DNA of 64,000 nt from Bacillus wiedmannii (GCF_001583695.1 NZ_LOBC01000020.1:24190-88189); one strand, 5' to 3'. Numbered from the stretch's first letter, positions 54,314 to 63,276 are shown. Program-made: numbers and translations. The notes: generated from the letters alone by a model not told the origin.

Positions 54314-54490
54314 GTGGATAAAAAGCAACTCATTACAGAGGTAAATGACTTATTAGAAACGTATTGTGAAGGATGTTTCTTGCGAGAACATAATCGAAAG
54401 ACAAATAGTAAGTATTACGCTCATTCATTTTGTATACGACAATGTACAGTTGGAGAAACATTGAAAAAGTATGGGGAACAGTTATCATGA
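54314..54490 (+). CDS. ypeQ: Zinc-finger protein YpeQ
   Basis: A 58-residue protein from GTG 54314 (GAGAGGTG upstream) with Cys pairs YCEGCF and CIRQC plus a His, which form a predicted zinc-binding site. Matches the small zinc-finger family to which B. subtilis YpeQ belongs and its position after ypeP. Too short for routine ORF calls. Possibly a partner of YpeP. Confidence 0.82.
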   Translation: MDKKQLITEVNDLLETYCEGCFLREHNRKTNSKYYAHSFCIRQCTVGETLKKYGEQLS

Positions 54491-54523
54491 AAAACATCCA
54501 GAGAAAATTCTCTGGATGTTTTT
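54491..54523 (+). terminator. Terminator after ypeQ
   Basis: AAACATCCAGAG / CTCTGGATGTTT stem and T-run; the ypzA stop on the other strand adjoins it. Confidence 0.85.
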
Positions 54524-54771
54524 TAGTGTCTTGCTTCATTTAATTGATGCTCGCATTTACTTAATTTCTTTTCCTCATTCATTAAAAATGGTTCATCTAA
54601 ATCTGTCGCAACAGATTTCATAATTTCAAGCTGAGAGCGAGCGGCTTCTACAGCAGTAGTCGCATGCTCTAATGTATCTGGATCCATTGAAATTGTCGCT
54701 GATCCTACCATTTTTTGTGCTGTTTCTACACGGAATTTCACTTCTTCAAAATCATTTACTTCTGATCCCAT
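54523..54771 (-). CDS. ypzA: DUF2564-like small helical protein (YpzA)
   Basis: An 82-residue acidic helical protein (FEEVKFRVETAQKMVGSATI, HATTAVEAARSQLEIMKS). Size and position between ypeQ and cspD match B. subtilis ypzA, which I recall as DUF2564. AAGGAGGAAG lies upstream of ATG 54771. Function unknown. Confidence 0.65.
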   Translation of the reverse strand: MGSEVNDFEEVKFRVETAQKMVGSATISMDPDTLEHATTAVEAARSQLEIMKSVATDLDEPFLMNEEKKLSKCEHQLNEARH

Positions 54772-54834
54772 TATTACTTCCTCCTTTGTATATTGCGCAT
54801 TTCACATAGTTTTTGCTCTGTAAAACGGAAATAT

Positions 54835-54866
54835 ACAAAGGAATAACAAAGGAATAACAAAGGAGG
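54835..54866. repeat. Three short direct repeats
   Basis: ACAAAGGAATA occurs in tandem (54836 and 54847), with a third partial copy ACAAAGGAGG running into the cspD terminator. Confidence 0.6.
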
Positions 54867-54888
54867 TTACCAAGTAAGGTAACCTCCT
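54861..54888 (-). terminator. Terminator after cspD
   Basis: AGGAGGTTAC / GTAACCTCCT 10-bp stem; read on the minus strand it is followed by TTTGTTATT. Confidence 0.75.
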
Positions 54889-54901
54889 GTTATATGTTGG
54901 A

Positions 54902-55099
54902 TTAAAGTTTTACTACGTTAGCAGCTTGAGGTCCGCGGTTTCCTTCAGTGATATCGAAAGATACTTCTTGACCTTCTTCTAAAGCTTTGTAGCCGTCACC
55001 TTGAATAGCAGAGAAATGTACGAATACATCGTCAGCGCCTTCCATTTCGATAAATCCAAAACCTTTTTCGTTGTTAAACCATTTTACTTTTCCTTGCAT
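54902..55099 (-). CDS. cspD: Cold shock protein CspD
   Basis: A 65-residue OB-fold RNA chaperone with RNP1 KGFGFIEM and RNP2 VFVHFSAI, starting [21 protein letters not shown] 55099 is preceded by TAGGAGGAATTG; an upstream in-frame ATG has no RBS. The upstream region on this strand is a long AT-rich leader, as usual for csp genes. CspD by neighbourhood (ypzA, ypeQ). Confidence 0.93.
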   Translation of the reverse strand: MQGKVKWFNNEKGFGFIEMEGADDVFVHFSAIQGDGYKALEEGQEVSFDITEGNRGPQAANVVKL

Positions 55100-55365
55100 G
55101 TTACAATTCCTCCTAAAAACATTTGCTTTTTTCATTTAGTGAAATTCATTTGAAAGATAATATAAACTAAAAATGCTATAATCTTGAATATTCTGCTAAA
55201 TGATTAATTTAAATATACACGAATTGGTAGAAATTAGTCAAGTAAGCGATTTTATTTTTTTGTATTTTTAAATAATTTTTCAGCCGAATTTTTAAATAGG
55301 TATAGGACAGGCCGAGTATGTAATATTCTTAATTGAATGCTATACATAATGAGGTGAAAGAAAGA

Positions 55366-56094
55366 ATGAATGAGTCTTATTTATTAGATAATGAAGGAAT
55401 GAGAACGAGAACTGACATACCAAATTGGGTTGCAAAAGAATTTCAAAATTTTTCGAGTGTCGTGCTAGAACCAACTTTCCCATGTTATTTCGGCTTAACA
55501 GCTTTGAAAAAGAATGAACTTCGTTATTCATTTCTCTCTCATACTGATTGGAGTCATTTGCCACATACAATGTTATCTTTTTTAGAGTTAATGAAAGAGC
55601 GCCCAATTGTAAGAAGAGGATTCTTTCTTTTTGTGGAACCGGAATGTGAGGAACAATCACTGGAATATTATCGTGATTACTTTTGGAAAGTACTACAATA
55701 TTTACATGAAAACGATGACCAAACATGGCCGAAGCAAATTCCTGAAGACCCAGAACATTACTTATGGGAATTTTCATTTGGTGGTGAACCGATATTCGCA
55801 TTTGGAAATGCGCCAGCTTATAAACAACGAAAAACTAGGCATTTAGGAAATTCTCTCGTTATTGGATTTCAACCGCGTACCATCTTTGATGGATTAGAAG
55901 GGGATCGCCCTAAAGGAGCATATTCAAGACAAACGGTCCGAGATCGAGTTGAAAAGTGGGATCAGCTGCCGAAACACCCTAACATTAGTCATTATGGTGA
56001 TCCAGATCATCGCGAATGGAAACAATACTTCATAGGAGACGATGTAGAGCCGATAAAAGGAAAATGTCCTTTTCTTCATAAGTTAGAAAAGTAA
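55366..56094 (+). CDS. YqcI/YcgG family protein
   Basis: 242 residues with the family's landmarks: FPCYFGLTALKKNELRYSF, EHYLWEFSFGGEPIFAFGNAP, VIGFQPRTIFDGLEGD and the C-terminal GKCPFLHKLE. ATG 55366 is 9 bases after GAGGTG. Soluble; the conserved Cys and Arg residues suggest an enzyme, but no activity is established that I know of. Confidence 0.88.
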   Translation: MNESYLLDNEGMRTRTDIPNWVAKEFQNFSSVVLEPTFPCYFGLTALKKNELRYSFLSHTDWSHLPHTMLSFLELMKERPIVRRGFFLFVEPECEEQSLEYYRDYFWKVLQYLHENDDQTWPKQIPEDPEHYLWEFSFGGEPIFAFGNAPAYKQRKTRHLGNSLVIGFQPRTIFDGLEGDRPKGAYSRQTVRDRVEKWDQLPKHPNISHYGDPDHREWKQYFIGDDVEPIKGKCPFLHKLEK

Positions 56095-56121
56095 GAGCCA
56101 TCATCCAGATGGCTCTTTTGC
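56092..56121 (+). terminator. Terminator after the YqcI/YcgG gene
   Basis: AAGAGCCATC / GATGGCTCTT stem overlapping the stop codon, then T-run. Confidence 0.8.
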
Positions 56122-56232
56122 ATATTTTGGATAAAAAAGGGTATTTTAGTAGTAAATATTTTGATGAAAGCTAGTCTATTTTTAATCATTACATCATTAC
56201 TTAATAGTAAAGGAAGTAGAAAGGATAGAGCG

Positions 56233-56865
56233 ATGTTTGGAGCGATTATACAACAAATTGTATTAGGTATTTCATTAGCTGCGCCAGTAGGTCCGATTAA
56301 TATTGAAATGTTAAAACGAGGAATTGAACGAGGTTTTTGGCATGCATGGGTTGTTGGAATTGGTGGAATGACTGCAGATATTTTGTTTATGCTTCTCATT
56401 TATTTCGGTTTATCTTCTGTGTTTATGTATACATATGTACAAGCTTTTATGTATTGCACAGGGTTTTTCTTATTATTTTATTTAGGATTTCAAAGTGTAA
56501 AACAAGGAATTTCCCACTCGAATATGGAATATAAAAAGGAAGAGGTAGGTGGCCTTAAACAATCGTTTATGGCAGGTTTTTTAATTGCGATATCCAATCC
56601 ATTAAATCTTGTTTTTTGGTTTGGTATATACGGAAGTACACTTAGCTCATTGCTTACGAAGGTAACGAAACAAGAAGCCTTTTTATACAGTCTTTGTATT
56701 ATCGTTGGCATTATTTTATGGAATTTAAATATTGCTTTTTCTGTCCATTTTGGCAGAACTTTATTAAAGCAAAAAGCACTTGGCTATATAACAGCCGGAG
56801 CCGGTATTATTTTAGTAGGATATTCTATCCATTTTGCATACAAAGCTTTACAGTTGTTCACATAA
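56233..56865 (+). CDS. LysE/RhtB family exporter
   Basis: A 210-residue membrane protein with six helices and the family signature near the start (LGISLAAPVGPINIEMLKRG) plus SNPLNLVFWFGIYG. Exports amino acids or similar small molecules. ATG 56233 follows GAAAGGATAGAG; the frame is open upstream into a hydrophobic stretch without RBS. Confidence 0.9.
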   Translation: MFGAIIQQIVLGISLAAPVGPINIEMLKRGIERGFWHAWVVGIGGMTADILFMLLIYFGLSSVFMYTYVQAFMYCTGFFLLFYLGFQSVKQGISHSNMEYKKEEVGGLKQSFMAGFLIAISNPLNLVFWFGIYGSTLSSLLTKVTKQEAFLYSLCIIVGIILWNLNIAFSVHFGRTLLKQKALGYITAGAGIILVGYSIHFAYKALQLFT

Positions 56866-56884
56866 GATTGAAGGGGAGATTTTT

Positions 56885-57178
56885 ATGTATCGAACCACTA
56901 TTGACGGAAAAGAAATTATTATTACGTTAGCACCCAAAATCCGAAAAGAAATTACTGATAGGAATCCACTATATGAAGCGGTATTTCATAATGCAGCAAG
57001 ATTACTGCAAACAAAGCAACCAACGTTTGCGCTAAATCATGAAATATTTGGGCTCATTATTGGAGAGGTACAAAGAGGAGAAGTAACAGTGTTTGCGGTG
57101 GAACATATTATTCCAAAGCAAAATATATTTGGATCGAACAATTTTTTCTCGACAATAGAGCAGCAGGCAAATTTGTAA
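56885..57178 (+). CDS. Uncharacterised 97-residue protein
   Basis: Starts MYRTTIDGKEIIITLAPKIR after GAAGGGGAG. It contains ALNHEIFGLIIGEVQRGEVT and no Cys or membrane helix. Begins 19 bases after the LysE-type gene and has a terminator behind it. Not recognised. Confidence 0.75.
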   Translation: MYRTTIDGKEIIITLAPKIRKEITDRNPLYEAVFHNAARLLQTKQPTFALNHEIFGLIIGEVQRGEVTVFAVEHIIPKQNIFGSNNFFSTIEQQANL

Positions 57179-57211
57179 AGTGAATAGAATAAAATAAAAA
57201 ATAAAAGAAAT

Positions 57212-57243
57212 AGTCGTAACGATATGTTGCGGCTGTTTTTTTG
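57212..57243 (+). terminator. Terminator
   Basis: AGTCGTAAC / GTTGCGGCT stem and seven T. Confidence 0.75.
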
Positions 57244-57260
57244 GAAAAGGGGGAAGGAAG

Positions 57261-57890
57261 ATGAAGAGAGTGGGGGAAGAGTTCTTTTTACAACATGATA
57301 TCGTTATTATGTATAGTATTTTATTTATTTTCATCATTATTTTAAAAATGCAATTTTTCACATGGATCGGTATGTTCGCGTGTTTGTTTGGGATTGTTTT
57401 TTATACGCTTAACGAATATATGACACATCGGTTTTTATTCCATTTAAAGCCACCTAAAAACGTATTTTTATTAAAAATGTTAAGAAGATTACATTATGAT
57501 CATCATGTATATCCAGATGATTTAAAACTATTGTTTTTGCCTGTATGGTTTAGTATACCTAGCTTTACTATATATTTACTTATAACATATGGTATAACAA
57601 AAAGTGCTACTATTACACTTTCATTCGGAATTGGAATGATTATCATGCTTCTCGTTTATGAATGGAAACATTATATTGCACATAAGCCGATTCGTCCGTT
57701 CACTAAGTTTGGAAGATGGCTAAAAAAACAGCACATATTACACCATTATAAAAATGAAAAGTTTTGGTTTGGTGTTTCAAATCCAGTATTCGATTTCATA
57801 TTTGGAACGCTTAAAGATGGGAAAGACGTTGAATTAAGCGAAACAGCTCGTAATTTAGAAAAAGAGAAAAAGACAGAAGTAGTGCGATAA
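57261..57890 (+). CDS. Fatty acid hydroxylase / sterol desaturase superfamily protein
   Basis: 209 residues, about four membrane helices, and the histidine boxes of the di-iron family: THRFLFH, LHYDHHVYPDD, HYIAHKPIRP and HILHHYKNEKFWFGVS. Probably an oxygen-dependent hydroxylase of a lipid or carotenoid. RBS GGGGGAAGG. The terminator overlaps its stop. Confidence 0.88.
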   Translation: MKRVGEEFFLQHDIVIMYSILFIFIIILKMQFFTWIGMFACLFGIVFYTLNEYMTHRFLFHLKPPKNVFLLKMLRRLHYDHHVYPDDLKLLFLPVWFSIPSFTIYLLITYGITKSATITLSFGIGMIIMLLVYEWKHYIAHKPIRPFTKFGRWLKKQHILHHYKNEKFWFGVSNPVFDFIFGTLKDGKDVELSETARNLEKEKKTEVVR

Positions 57891-57906
57891 GCACTACTTT
57901 TTTATT
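57878..57906 (+). terminator. Terminator overlapping the hydroxylase stop
   Basis: AAGTAGTGC / GCACTACTT stem with the TAA in the loop and T-run after. Confidence 0.8.
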
Positions 57907-58136
57907 CTGTTTTAATAGGCATCAAATCTTGACTGGTATGAGATTGAAGTACGTAAATTTTATGTTGAAAAAGTATATTAAAAACTTAGGAGAAATTGCC
58001 GAAAAATGTCTATCGAAAAATCTTTGCAGGAATGTATGGATTGTCTAAAATGGAAATAAGTTTCTGAATATTTATAAAATTTAGCCTTTAGGTATACAAG
58101 GGGGAATTGTATTTTCAGTAAGAGAGGGGAATGGGA

Positions 58137-58478
58137 ATGAAAAGAGATGATACGTCAGCACGTAAGTTACAAAATGAAGTGAATTATACAGAGGTTGTTC
58201 AGTCAGAAGAATTTCAATTGCTATTAAATACGAAAAAGAAGTTTATCGTTCCGATGAGTATTTTCTTTTTAAGCTTCTTTATTGCATTACCTATTTTAAC
58301 ATCGTATTCAAAGGTGCTCAATACACCAGCATTTGGGGAAGTTACGTGGGCATGGGTGTTTGCATTTGCGCAATTTATAATGACGTGGTCATTATGTATG
58401 ATTTATAGCAAAAAAGCAGAATCCTTTGATGAAATCTCGCAAAAAATTCTACAAGATATGCAAAAAGGGAGGGGCTGA
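58137..58478 (+). CDS. DUF485 membrane protein (YwcB-like)
   Basis: A 113-residue protein with two membrane helices and the DUF485 core (VQSEEFQLLLNTKKKFIVPM). ATG 58137 is 7 bases after AGAGGGG; ATG 58131 would be too close. DUF485 genes regularly precede acetate/solute:sodium symporters (yjcH-actP; ywcB-ywcA), as here. Confidence 0.9.
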   Translation: MKRDDTSARKLQNEVNYTEVVQSEEFQLLLNTKKKFIVPMSIFFLSFFIALPILTSYSKVLNTPAFGEVTWAWVFAFAQFIMTWSLCMIYSKKAESFDEISQKILQDMQKGRG

Positions 58479-58480
58479 CT

Positions 58481-60031
58481 TTGAATATAACCGCTTTTGC
58501 ATTATTTTTAATCATCGTTCTTGGTACACTCGTCATAACTTATTTTGCGTCGAAGAAAACGAAAAATGCGAGTGAGTTTTATACAGCTGGAGGAGGATTA
58601 ACTGGTTGGCAAAATGGTCTAGCCATTGCGGGAGATTACATGTCTGCTGCGTCATTTCTTGGTATAGCCGGAGCGATCGCATTAACTGGATTTGATGGAT
58701 TCTTTTATAGTATCGGCTTTTTAGTTGCTTATTTAGTTGTTCTATACCTTGTTGCAGAACCGCTTAGAAATTTAGGGAAGTACACGTTAGCGGATATGAT
58801 TGCGGCACGTTTTGATGCGAAAAAAGTTCGCGGCGTTGCAGCGCTTAATACGATGACGATTTCAATTTTTTATATGATTGCACAATTAGTTGGGGCTGGT
58901 GCACTTATTAAATTATTATTAGGGATCGAATATACGACATCCGTTTTAATCGTTGGTACATTAATGACAGTGTACGTTATTTTTGGCGGAATGACTGCGA
59001 CGAGCTGGGTACAAATTGTTAAGGCTGTATTACTTATGGCAGGTACATTTATTATTTCTGTTATCGTTTTCTCAAAATTTAATTTTAGTGTGACTGAAAT
59101 GTTCGCTCAAATGAAAACAGCTACGCCATTAAAAGATTCATTTTTAAATCCAGGGGTAAAGTATAAGGATGGTCTTGATACACTGTCTTTAAATTTAGGG
59201 CTAGTTCTTGGTACTGCCGGATTACCACATATTCTTGTTCGCTTTTTTACAGTACGTGATGCAAAAACGGCACGGCAATCTGTTGTGTACGCTACGTGGT
59301 TAATTGGCGCATTTTATATTATGACAATCTTCTTAGGATTTGGGGCAGCAGCATTTGTAGGAAATGAGGCAATTATGAAAGCAAACCCTGCTGGTAATAT
59401 GGCAGCGCCTTTATTAGCTAAAGCGTTAGGTGGAGATTTCTTATTTGCTTTCGTATCAGCAATTGCCTTTGCAACTATTTTAGCTGTAGTGGCAGGCCTT
59501 GTATTAACAGCAGCATCAGCATTTGCACATGATTTTTATAATGAAATTATTCGCAAGGGGAAATCAACGGAAAAAGAGCAAGTGTCAATGGCTCGCTATG
59601 CGTCTATTGGGGTAGCGGTATTATCCATTATACTAGCGTTATTTGCTCAAACATTGAACGTAGCATTTTTAGTTTCATTAGCATTTGCAGTTGCAGCGAG
59701 TGCAAATCTACCAGTTATATTATTCACAATATATTGGAAGCGCTTCAATACAACAGGTGCTATTTCGGGTATGGTCGTTGGTCTTGTATCAGCAATTGTT
59801 CTCGTAGCATTAAGTCCAAATGTTTGGAACCCTGTAGCTGGAAAAGCTATATTTGTTGGGGAAGCGATTTTCCCATATACGACACCTGGAATTATTTCAA
59901 TTCCGCTTGGATTCCTTGCAGCATATTTAGGAACCGTGTTATCGAGTAAGAAAGAAGATGCTGCGAAATTTGATGAGATTCTTGTAAAATCTAATACAGG
60001 TCATGGTGTTAGTGATGCGTCGTCACATTAA
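58481..60031 (+). CDS. Solute:Na+ symporter, ActP/YwcA-like
   Basis: A 516-residue SSS-family transporter with about 13 helices: ASEFYTAGGGLTGWQNGLAI near the start, GDYMSAASFLGIAG, and GTAGLPHILVRFFTVRDAKT, all typical of acetate permease ActP and close relatives. The start is TTG 58481, 2 bases after the DUF485 stop and 6 bases after GGGAGGGG. Likely imports short-chain carboxylates; the precise substrate is not certain. Confidence 0.92.
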   Translation: MNITAFALFLIIVLGTLVITYFASKKTKNASEFYTAGGGLTGWQNGLAIAGDYMSAASFLGIAGAIALTGFDGFFYSIGFLVAYLVVLYLVAEPLRNLGKYTLADMIAARFDAKKVRGVAALNTMTISIFYMIAQLVGAGALIKLLLGIEYTTSVLIVGTLMTVYVIFGGMTATSWVQIVKAVLLMAGTFIISVIVFSKFNFSVTEMFAQMKTATPLKDSFLNPGVKYKDGLDTLSLNLGLVLGTAGLPHILVRFFTVRDAKTARQSVVYATWLIGAFYIMTIFLGFGAAAFVGNEAIMKANPAGNMAAPLLAKALGGDFLFAFVSAIAFATILAVVAGLVLTAASAFAHDFYNEIIRKGKSTEKEQVSMARYASIGVAVLSIILALFAQTLNVAFLVSLAFAVAASANLPVILFTIYWKRFNTTGAISGMVVGLVSAIVLVALSPNVWNPVAGKAIFVGEAIFPYTTPGIISIPLGFLAAYLGTVLSSKKEDAAKFDEILVKSNTGHGVSDASSH

Positions 60032-60038
60032 AAAGAGA

Positions 60039-60074
60039 AGGGCTTTTCGATATATAAGAAAAGCTCTTTTTTTC
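60039..60074 (+). terminator. Terminator after the symporter gene
   Basis: GGGCTTTTC / GAAAAGCTC stem with seven T. Confidence 0.8.
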
Positions 60075-60156
60075 TTGTAAATATTACGGTATTGTAAGTA
60101 GGATTTTGTCTTAATTTTGTGGAATGAAAATAAGCAGGGAGAAAATTAAATCATCA

Positions 60157-60171
60157 TGGCACCAGCACAGC
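60157..60171 (+). promoter_or_regulatory. Sigma-54 (SigL) type -24/-12 promoter
   Basis: TGGCAC (60157-60162) with GG and GC (60170-60171) separated by exactly 10 bases, the hallmark of -24/-12 promoters. Start predicted near 60183, 26 bases before the aminotransferase ATG and before its RBS. The -12 part reads CAGCT rather than TTGCW. Confidence 0.6.
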
Positions 60172-60208
60172 TTTTGTGAAAAATAAGTTGTTATGGAAGG
60201 TGGAAGAA

Positions 60209-61561
60209 ATGATGAAAACGAAACAGACTGATGAATTATTAGCAAAAGATGAGCAATATGTTTGGCACGGAATGCGTCCCTTTAGTCCAAATAGTACAAT
60301 GGTAGGGGCAAAAGCAGAAGGGTGCTGGGTTGAAGATATACAAGGAAAACGATATTTAGATGGTATGAGTGGTCTTTGGTGTGTGAATAGTGGATATGGC
60401 AGAAAAGAGCTCGCAGAGGCGGCTTATAAGCAATTACAAACATTATCATACTTTCCGATGTCACAATCGCATGAACCGGCTATAAAGCTTGCTGAAAAAT
60501 TAAATGAGTGGCTTGGAGGAGAGTATGTTATTTTCTTCTCTAATAGTGGTTCGGAAGCGAACGAAACGGCTTTTAAAATAGCAAGGCAATACTATGCTCA
60601 AAAAGGTGAACCGCATCGTTATAAATTTATGTCGCGTTACCGCGGGTATCATGGAAATACAATGGCAACGATGGCAGCGACGGGACAAGCACAACGTAGA
60701 TATCAATATGAGCCATTTGCTTCAGGCTTTTTACATGTAACGCCGCCAGATTGTTATCGTATGCCTGGAATAGAAAGAGAGAACATTTATGATGTAGAAT
60801 GTGTAAAAGAAGTAGATCGCGTTATGACATGGGAATTAAGTGAAACGATTGCAGCTTTTATTATGGAACCAATTATTACGGGCGGAGGCATTTTAATGCC
60901 GCCACAAGACTATATGAAAGCTGTTCATGAAACGTGTCAAAAACACGGTGCCTTGCTCATTAGTGATGAAGTGATTTGCGGTTTCGGACGTACAGGAAAA
61001 GCATTTGGATTTATGAATTATGACGTTCAGCCAGATATTATTACGATGGCAAAAGGGATTACGAGCGCATATTTACCGTTATCAGCGACAGCTGTGAAAA
61101 AAGAAATATATGAAGCATTTAAAGGGAAGGGAGAATATGAATTCTTCCGTCATATTAATACATTTGGTGGAAATCCTGCAGCTTGTGCATTAGCGCTTAA
61201 AAACTTAGAGATTATGGAAAATGAAAATTTAATTGAGCGATCTGCACAAATGGGCTCGTTTTTATTAGAGCAATTAAAAGAAGAAATTGGAGAACATCCA
61301 CTTGTTGGGAATATTAGAGGGAAAGGTTTACTAGTTGGAATCGAACTAGTAAATGATAAAGAGACGAAAGAGCCAATTGATAACGACAAAATTGCAAGTG
61401 TTGTAAATGCTTGTAAAGAAAAAGGTTTAATTATTGGACGAAACGGCATGACAACAGCAGGATATAATAACGTCTTAACATTAGCACCACCACTTGTTAT
61501 TTCAAGTGAAGAAATTGCCTTTGTTGTTGGAACGTTGAAGACGGCGATGGAACGTATTTAA
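60209..61561 (+). CDS. Class III aminotransferase, YhxA-like (beta-alanine/omega-amino acid:pyruvate type)
   Basis: A PLP enzyme of 450 residues transferring an omega-amino group to pyruvate or a related oxo acid. Motifs: YLDGMSGLWCVNSGYG, FSNSGSEANETAFKIAR, ISDEVICGFGRTGKAFG (PLP Asp), and the PLP lysine in TMAKGITSAYLPLSA. ATG 60209 follows GGAAGGTGG; the longer frame begins upstream of the predicted sigma-54 start site. The sigma-54-like promoter suggests use of an amine or amino acid as a nitrogen source. Confidence 0.9.
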   Translation: MMKTKQTDELLAKDEQYVWHGMRPFSPNSTMVGAKAEGCWVEDIQGKRYLDGMSGLWCVNSGYGRKELAEAAYKQLQTLSYFPMSQSHEPAIKLAEKLNEWLGGEYVIFFSNSGSEANETAFKIARQYYAQKGEPHRYKFMSRYRGYHGNTMATMAATGQAQRRYQYEPFASGFLHVTPPDCYRMPGIERENIYDVECVKEVDRVMTWELSETIAAFIMEPIITGGGILMPPQDYMKAVHETCQKHGALLISDEVICGFGRTGKAFGFMNYDVQPDIITMAKGITSAYLPLSATAVKKEIYEAFKGKGEYEFFRHINTFGGNPAACALALKNLEIMENENLIERSAQMGSFLLEQLKEEIGEHPLVGNIRGKGLLVGIELVNDKETKEPIDNDKIASVVNACKEKGLIIGRNGMTTAGYNNVLTLAPPLVISSEEIAFVVGTLKTAMERI

Positions 61562-61569
61562 TGAATCGA

Positions 61570-61598
61570 GCGAGCTGTAATATACAGCTCGCTTTTGT
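61570..61598 (+). terminator. Terminator after the aminotransferase gene
   Basis: GCGAGCTGTA / TACAGCTCGC perfect stem and T-run. Confidence 0.85.
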
Positions 61599-61642
61599 TT
61601 ATTATGTGAAATATGATAAATTTTCAAAGGGAGGGAACTTTT

Positions 61643-61921
61643 ATGAAGAAATATGACCCTAGTCAACATTATCACATCGGGTATTATGAAGATGGATACG
61701 ATTTAGAAGTGACGGCGTACAAAAGAATAAATGAACCAGTTTGGGACGCTTATATTCCGCACTATGAGGTAGACAATTTTTATAAGAAAGTGGAGAAAAT
61801 GAAGCTAGGTGAATATATAGATGATTACGGCATTATGGTGTATTCATTTCGTAATGATATTGATGATGAAGAAGCACGAATTATTTTTGAAAAATGGTTA
61901 AAAACGAATAAAATTGTTTAA
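61643..61921 (+). CDS. Uncharacterised 92-residue protein
   Basis: An acidic, aromatic-rich protein starting MKKYDPSQHYHIGYYEDGYD after AAGGGAGGG. No signal or membrane segment. Ends at a symmetrical terminator shared with the antiporter gene. Family not recognised. Confidence 0.75.
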   Translation: MKKYDPSQHYHIGYYEDGYDLEVTAYKRINEPVWDAYIPHYEVDNFYKKVEKMKLGEYIDDYGIMVYSFRNDIDDEEARIIFEKWLKTNKIV

Positions 61922-61934
61922 AGATAAAACGAAA

Positions 61935-61976
61935 AAGGAGATTGCTATCTTATAAGATAGCAATCTCCTTTTTTAT
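61935..61976. terminator. Bidirectional terminator
   Basis: A perfect 36-base palindrome (AAGGAGATTGCTATCTTA and its complement) flanked by A and T runs, between the 92-residue protein gene and the convergent antiporter gene. Confidence 0.88.
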
Positions 61977-61981
61977 TAAAC

Positions 61982-63145
61982 TTATTTACTTGCTTTCATT
62001 GCTTTATCTTTTGCACCAAAAGTGTATTTTAACATTGGTGGTGTAATCATTGTAGTTAAAATAACGACAATAACGATAGCTGTAAAGTAATCTTGTGCTA
62101 GTAGACCTGAAGAAAGTCCTGTTCCTGCGATGATAAGTGCAACTTCACCACGAGAAACCATTCCAGCACCGATAATTGCAGAAGACTTAGCGTCAAATCC
62201 AGTCATTCGTGCACCAAATCCACAACCAATTAGTTTCGTTAATACAGCGATTACTGTTAATGCTAGGATGAACCAAATTTGATTGCCAATACCGTCAAAT
62301 GTAATATTCATACCGATACTAACGAAGAACACTGGAACGAACATAGCGTAAGCGATTGGTTCTACTTTCTTTTCTACTTCATGTTTGTAGTTCGTTTGAG
62401 AAATAGCGATACCAGCGGCGAAAGCACCGATAATACCAGCAATTCCTAATAGTTCGCCGAAATATGCGAATGAGAAACAGATGATAAGAGCCGCGCTCAC
62501 GATAGACTCAGATACGCGTAGTGGTGATAACCAGCGCATAATCGCAGGAACACCTTTCCATCCGATTAAAATAATAGAAGCGAAGAATACAACTTTCTTC
62601 AAGATAACCATTGTTAAGTTAACATCGTCTGTACCTAAGAAGCTCATTGCAAATGCTAATAAAATAACAACAAGAATGTCATCAAATACAGCTGCGCCAA
62701 GCATAGTTGTACTTTCACGTGTTTTCATCTTTCCTAAATCACGAAGTGTTTGTACGGAAATACTAACACTTGTCGCACATAGAAGTAATCCTAAAAATAC
62801 AGCATTTCCTTGTTCCATTCCCATAACAAGACCAGAAACGTAACCACCTACGAATGGTAGAATGATACCTCCAAGTGCAACAGCTAAAGAAGAATTACGA
62901 TTTGCATTTAATTCCTCTAAGTCTGTTTCAAGTCCTGCCATAAACATTAAAAGAATAACACCGACATTACTTAATTGTGTTAGAAGCTCTGAATTTTCAA
63001 TCCAACCTAATATAGCTGGACCGATAACGATACCGACAATTAATTTACCGAGTACAGAAGGTTGACCTAGTCTAACACTAAGGTCACCAGCAAGCTTTGT
63101 ACTTAATAAAATAAGTGCAATTTGAAAGAAAAATTCGAAATCCAT
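61982..63145 (-). CDS. Monovalent cation/proton antiporter, CPA2 family
   Basis: A 387-residue membrane protein with about 11-12 helices, of the KefB/NapA/GerN group. Visible landmarks are LSVRLGQPSVLGKLIVGIVIGP near the N-terminus (shortened here), GLLLCATSVSISVQTLRDLG, IIGAFAAGIAISQT and GMVSRGEVALIIAGTG. There is no C-terminal TrkA-N domain. GAGGAGAGGATC lies upstream of ATG 63145. It likely exchanges Na+ or K+ for H+; a role in germination (GerN-like) is possible but unproven. Confidence 0.9.
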   Translation of the reverse strand: MDFEFFFQIALILLSTKLAGDLSVRLGQPSVLGKLIVGIVIGPAILGWIENSELLTQLSNVGVILLMFMAGLETDLEELNANRNSSLAVALGGIILPFVGGYVSGLVMGMEQGNAVFLGLLLCATSVSISVQTLRDLGKMKTRESTTMLGAAVFDDILVVILLAFAMSFLGTDDVNLTMVILKKVVFFASIILIGWKGVPAIMRWLSPLRVSESIVSAALIICFSFAYFGELLGIAGIIGAFAAGIAISQTNYKHEVEKKVEPIAYAMFVPVFFVSIGMNITFDGIGNQIWFILALTVIAVLTKLIGCGFGARMTGFDAKSSAIIGAGMVSRGEVALIIAGTGLSSGLLAQDYFTAIVIVVILTTMITPPMLKYTFGAKDKAMKASK

Positions 63146-63237
63146 CGGATCCTCTCCTCATCATTTTTATTTTTATCATACGATTTCTCGGAATTTGCCT
63201 AATGAAAATATGTAAAACCCATTAAACAAAGGTCTGA

Positions 63238-63274
63238 TTACAAGTTCTTTTGAACTCGTAATTTGAACCTGTAA
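63238..63274 (-). promoter_or_regulatory. Triple operator-like repeat at the antiporter start site
   Basis: TTACAAGTTC (63238-63247) faces GAACTCGTAA (63252-63261), a near-perfect dyad, and a further direct copy GAACCTGTAA lies at 63265-63274. The repeats cover about +1 to +35 of the predicted transcript, a repressor-like position. Confidence 0.6.
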
Positions 63275-63276
63275 TT

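Noticed and set aside
60156-60179. Seven-codon ORF starting at the ATG within the TGGCAC word
   Set aside because: It overlaps the predicted sigma-54 promoter and would lie upstream of the transcript start.
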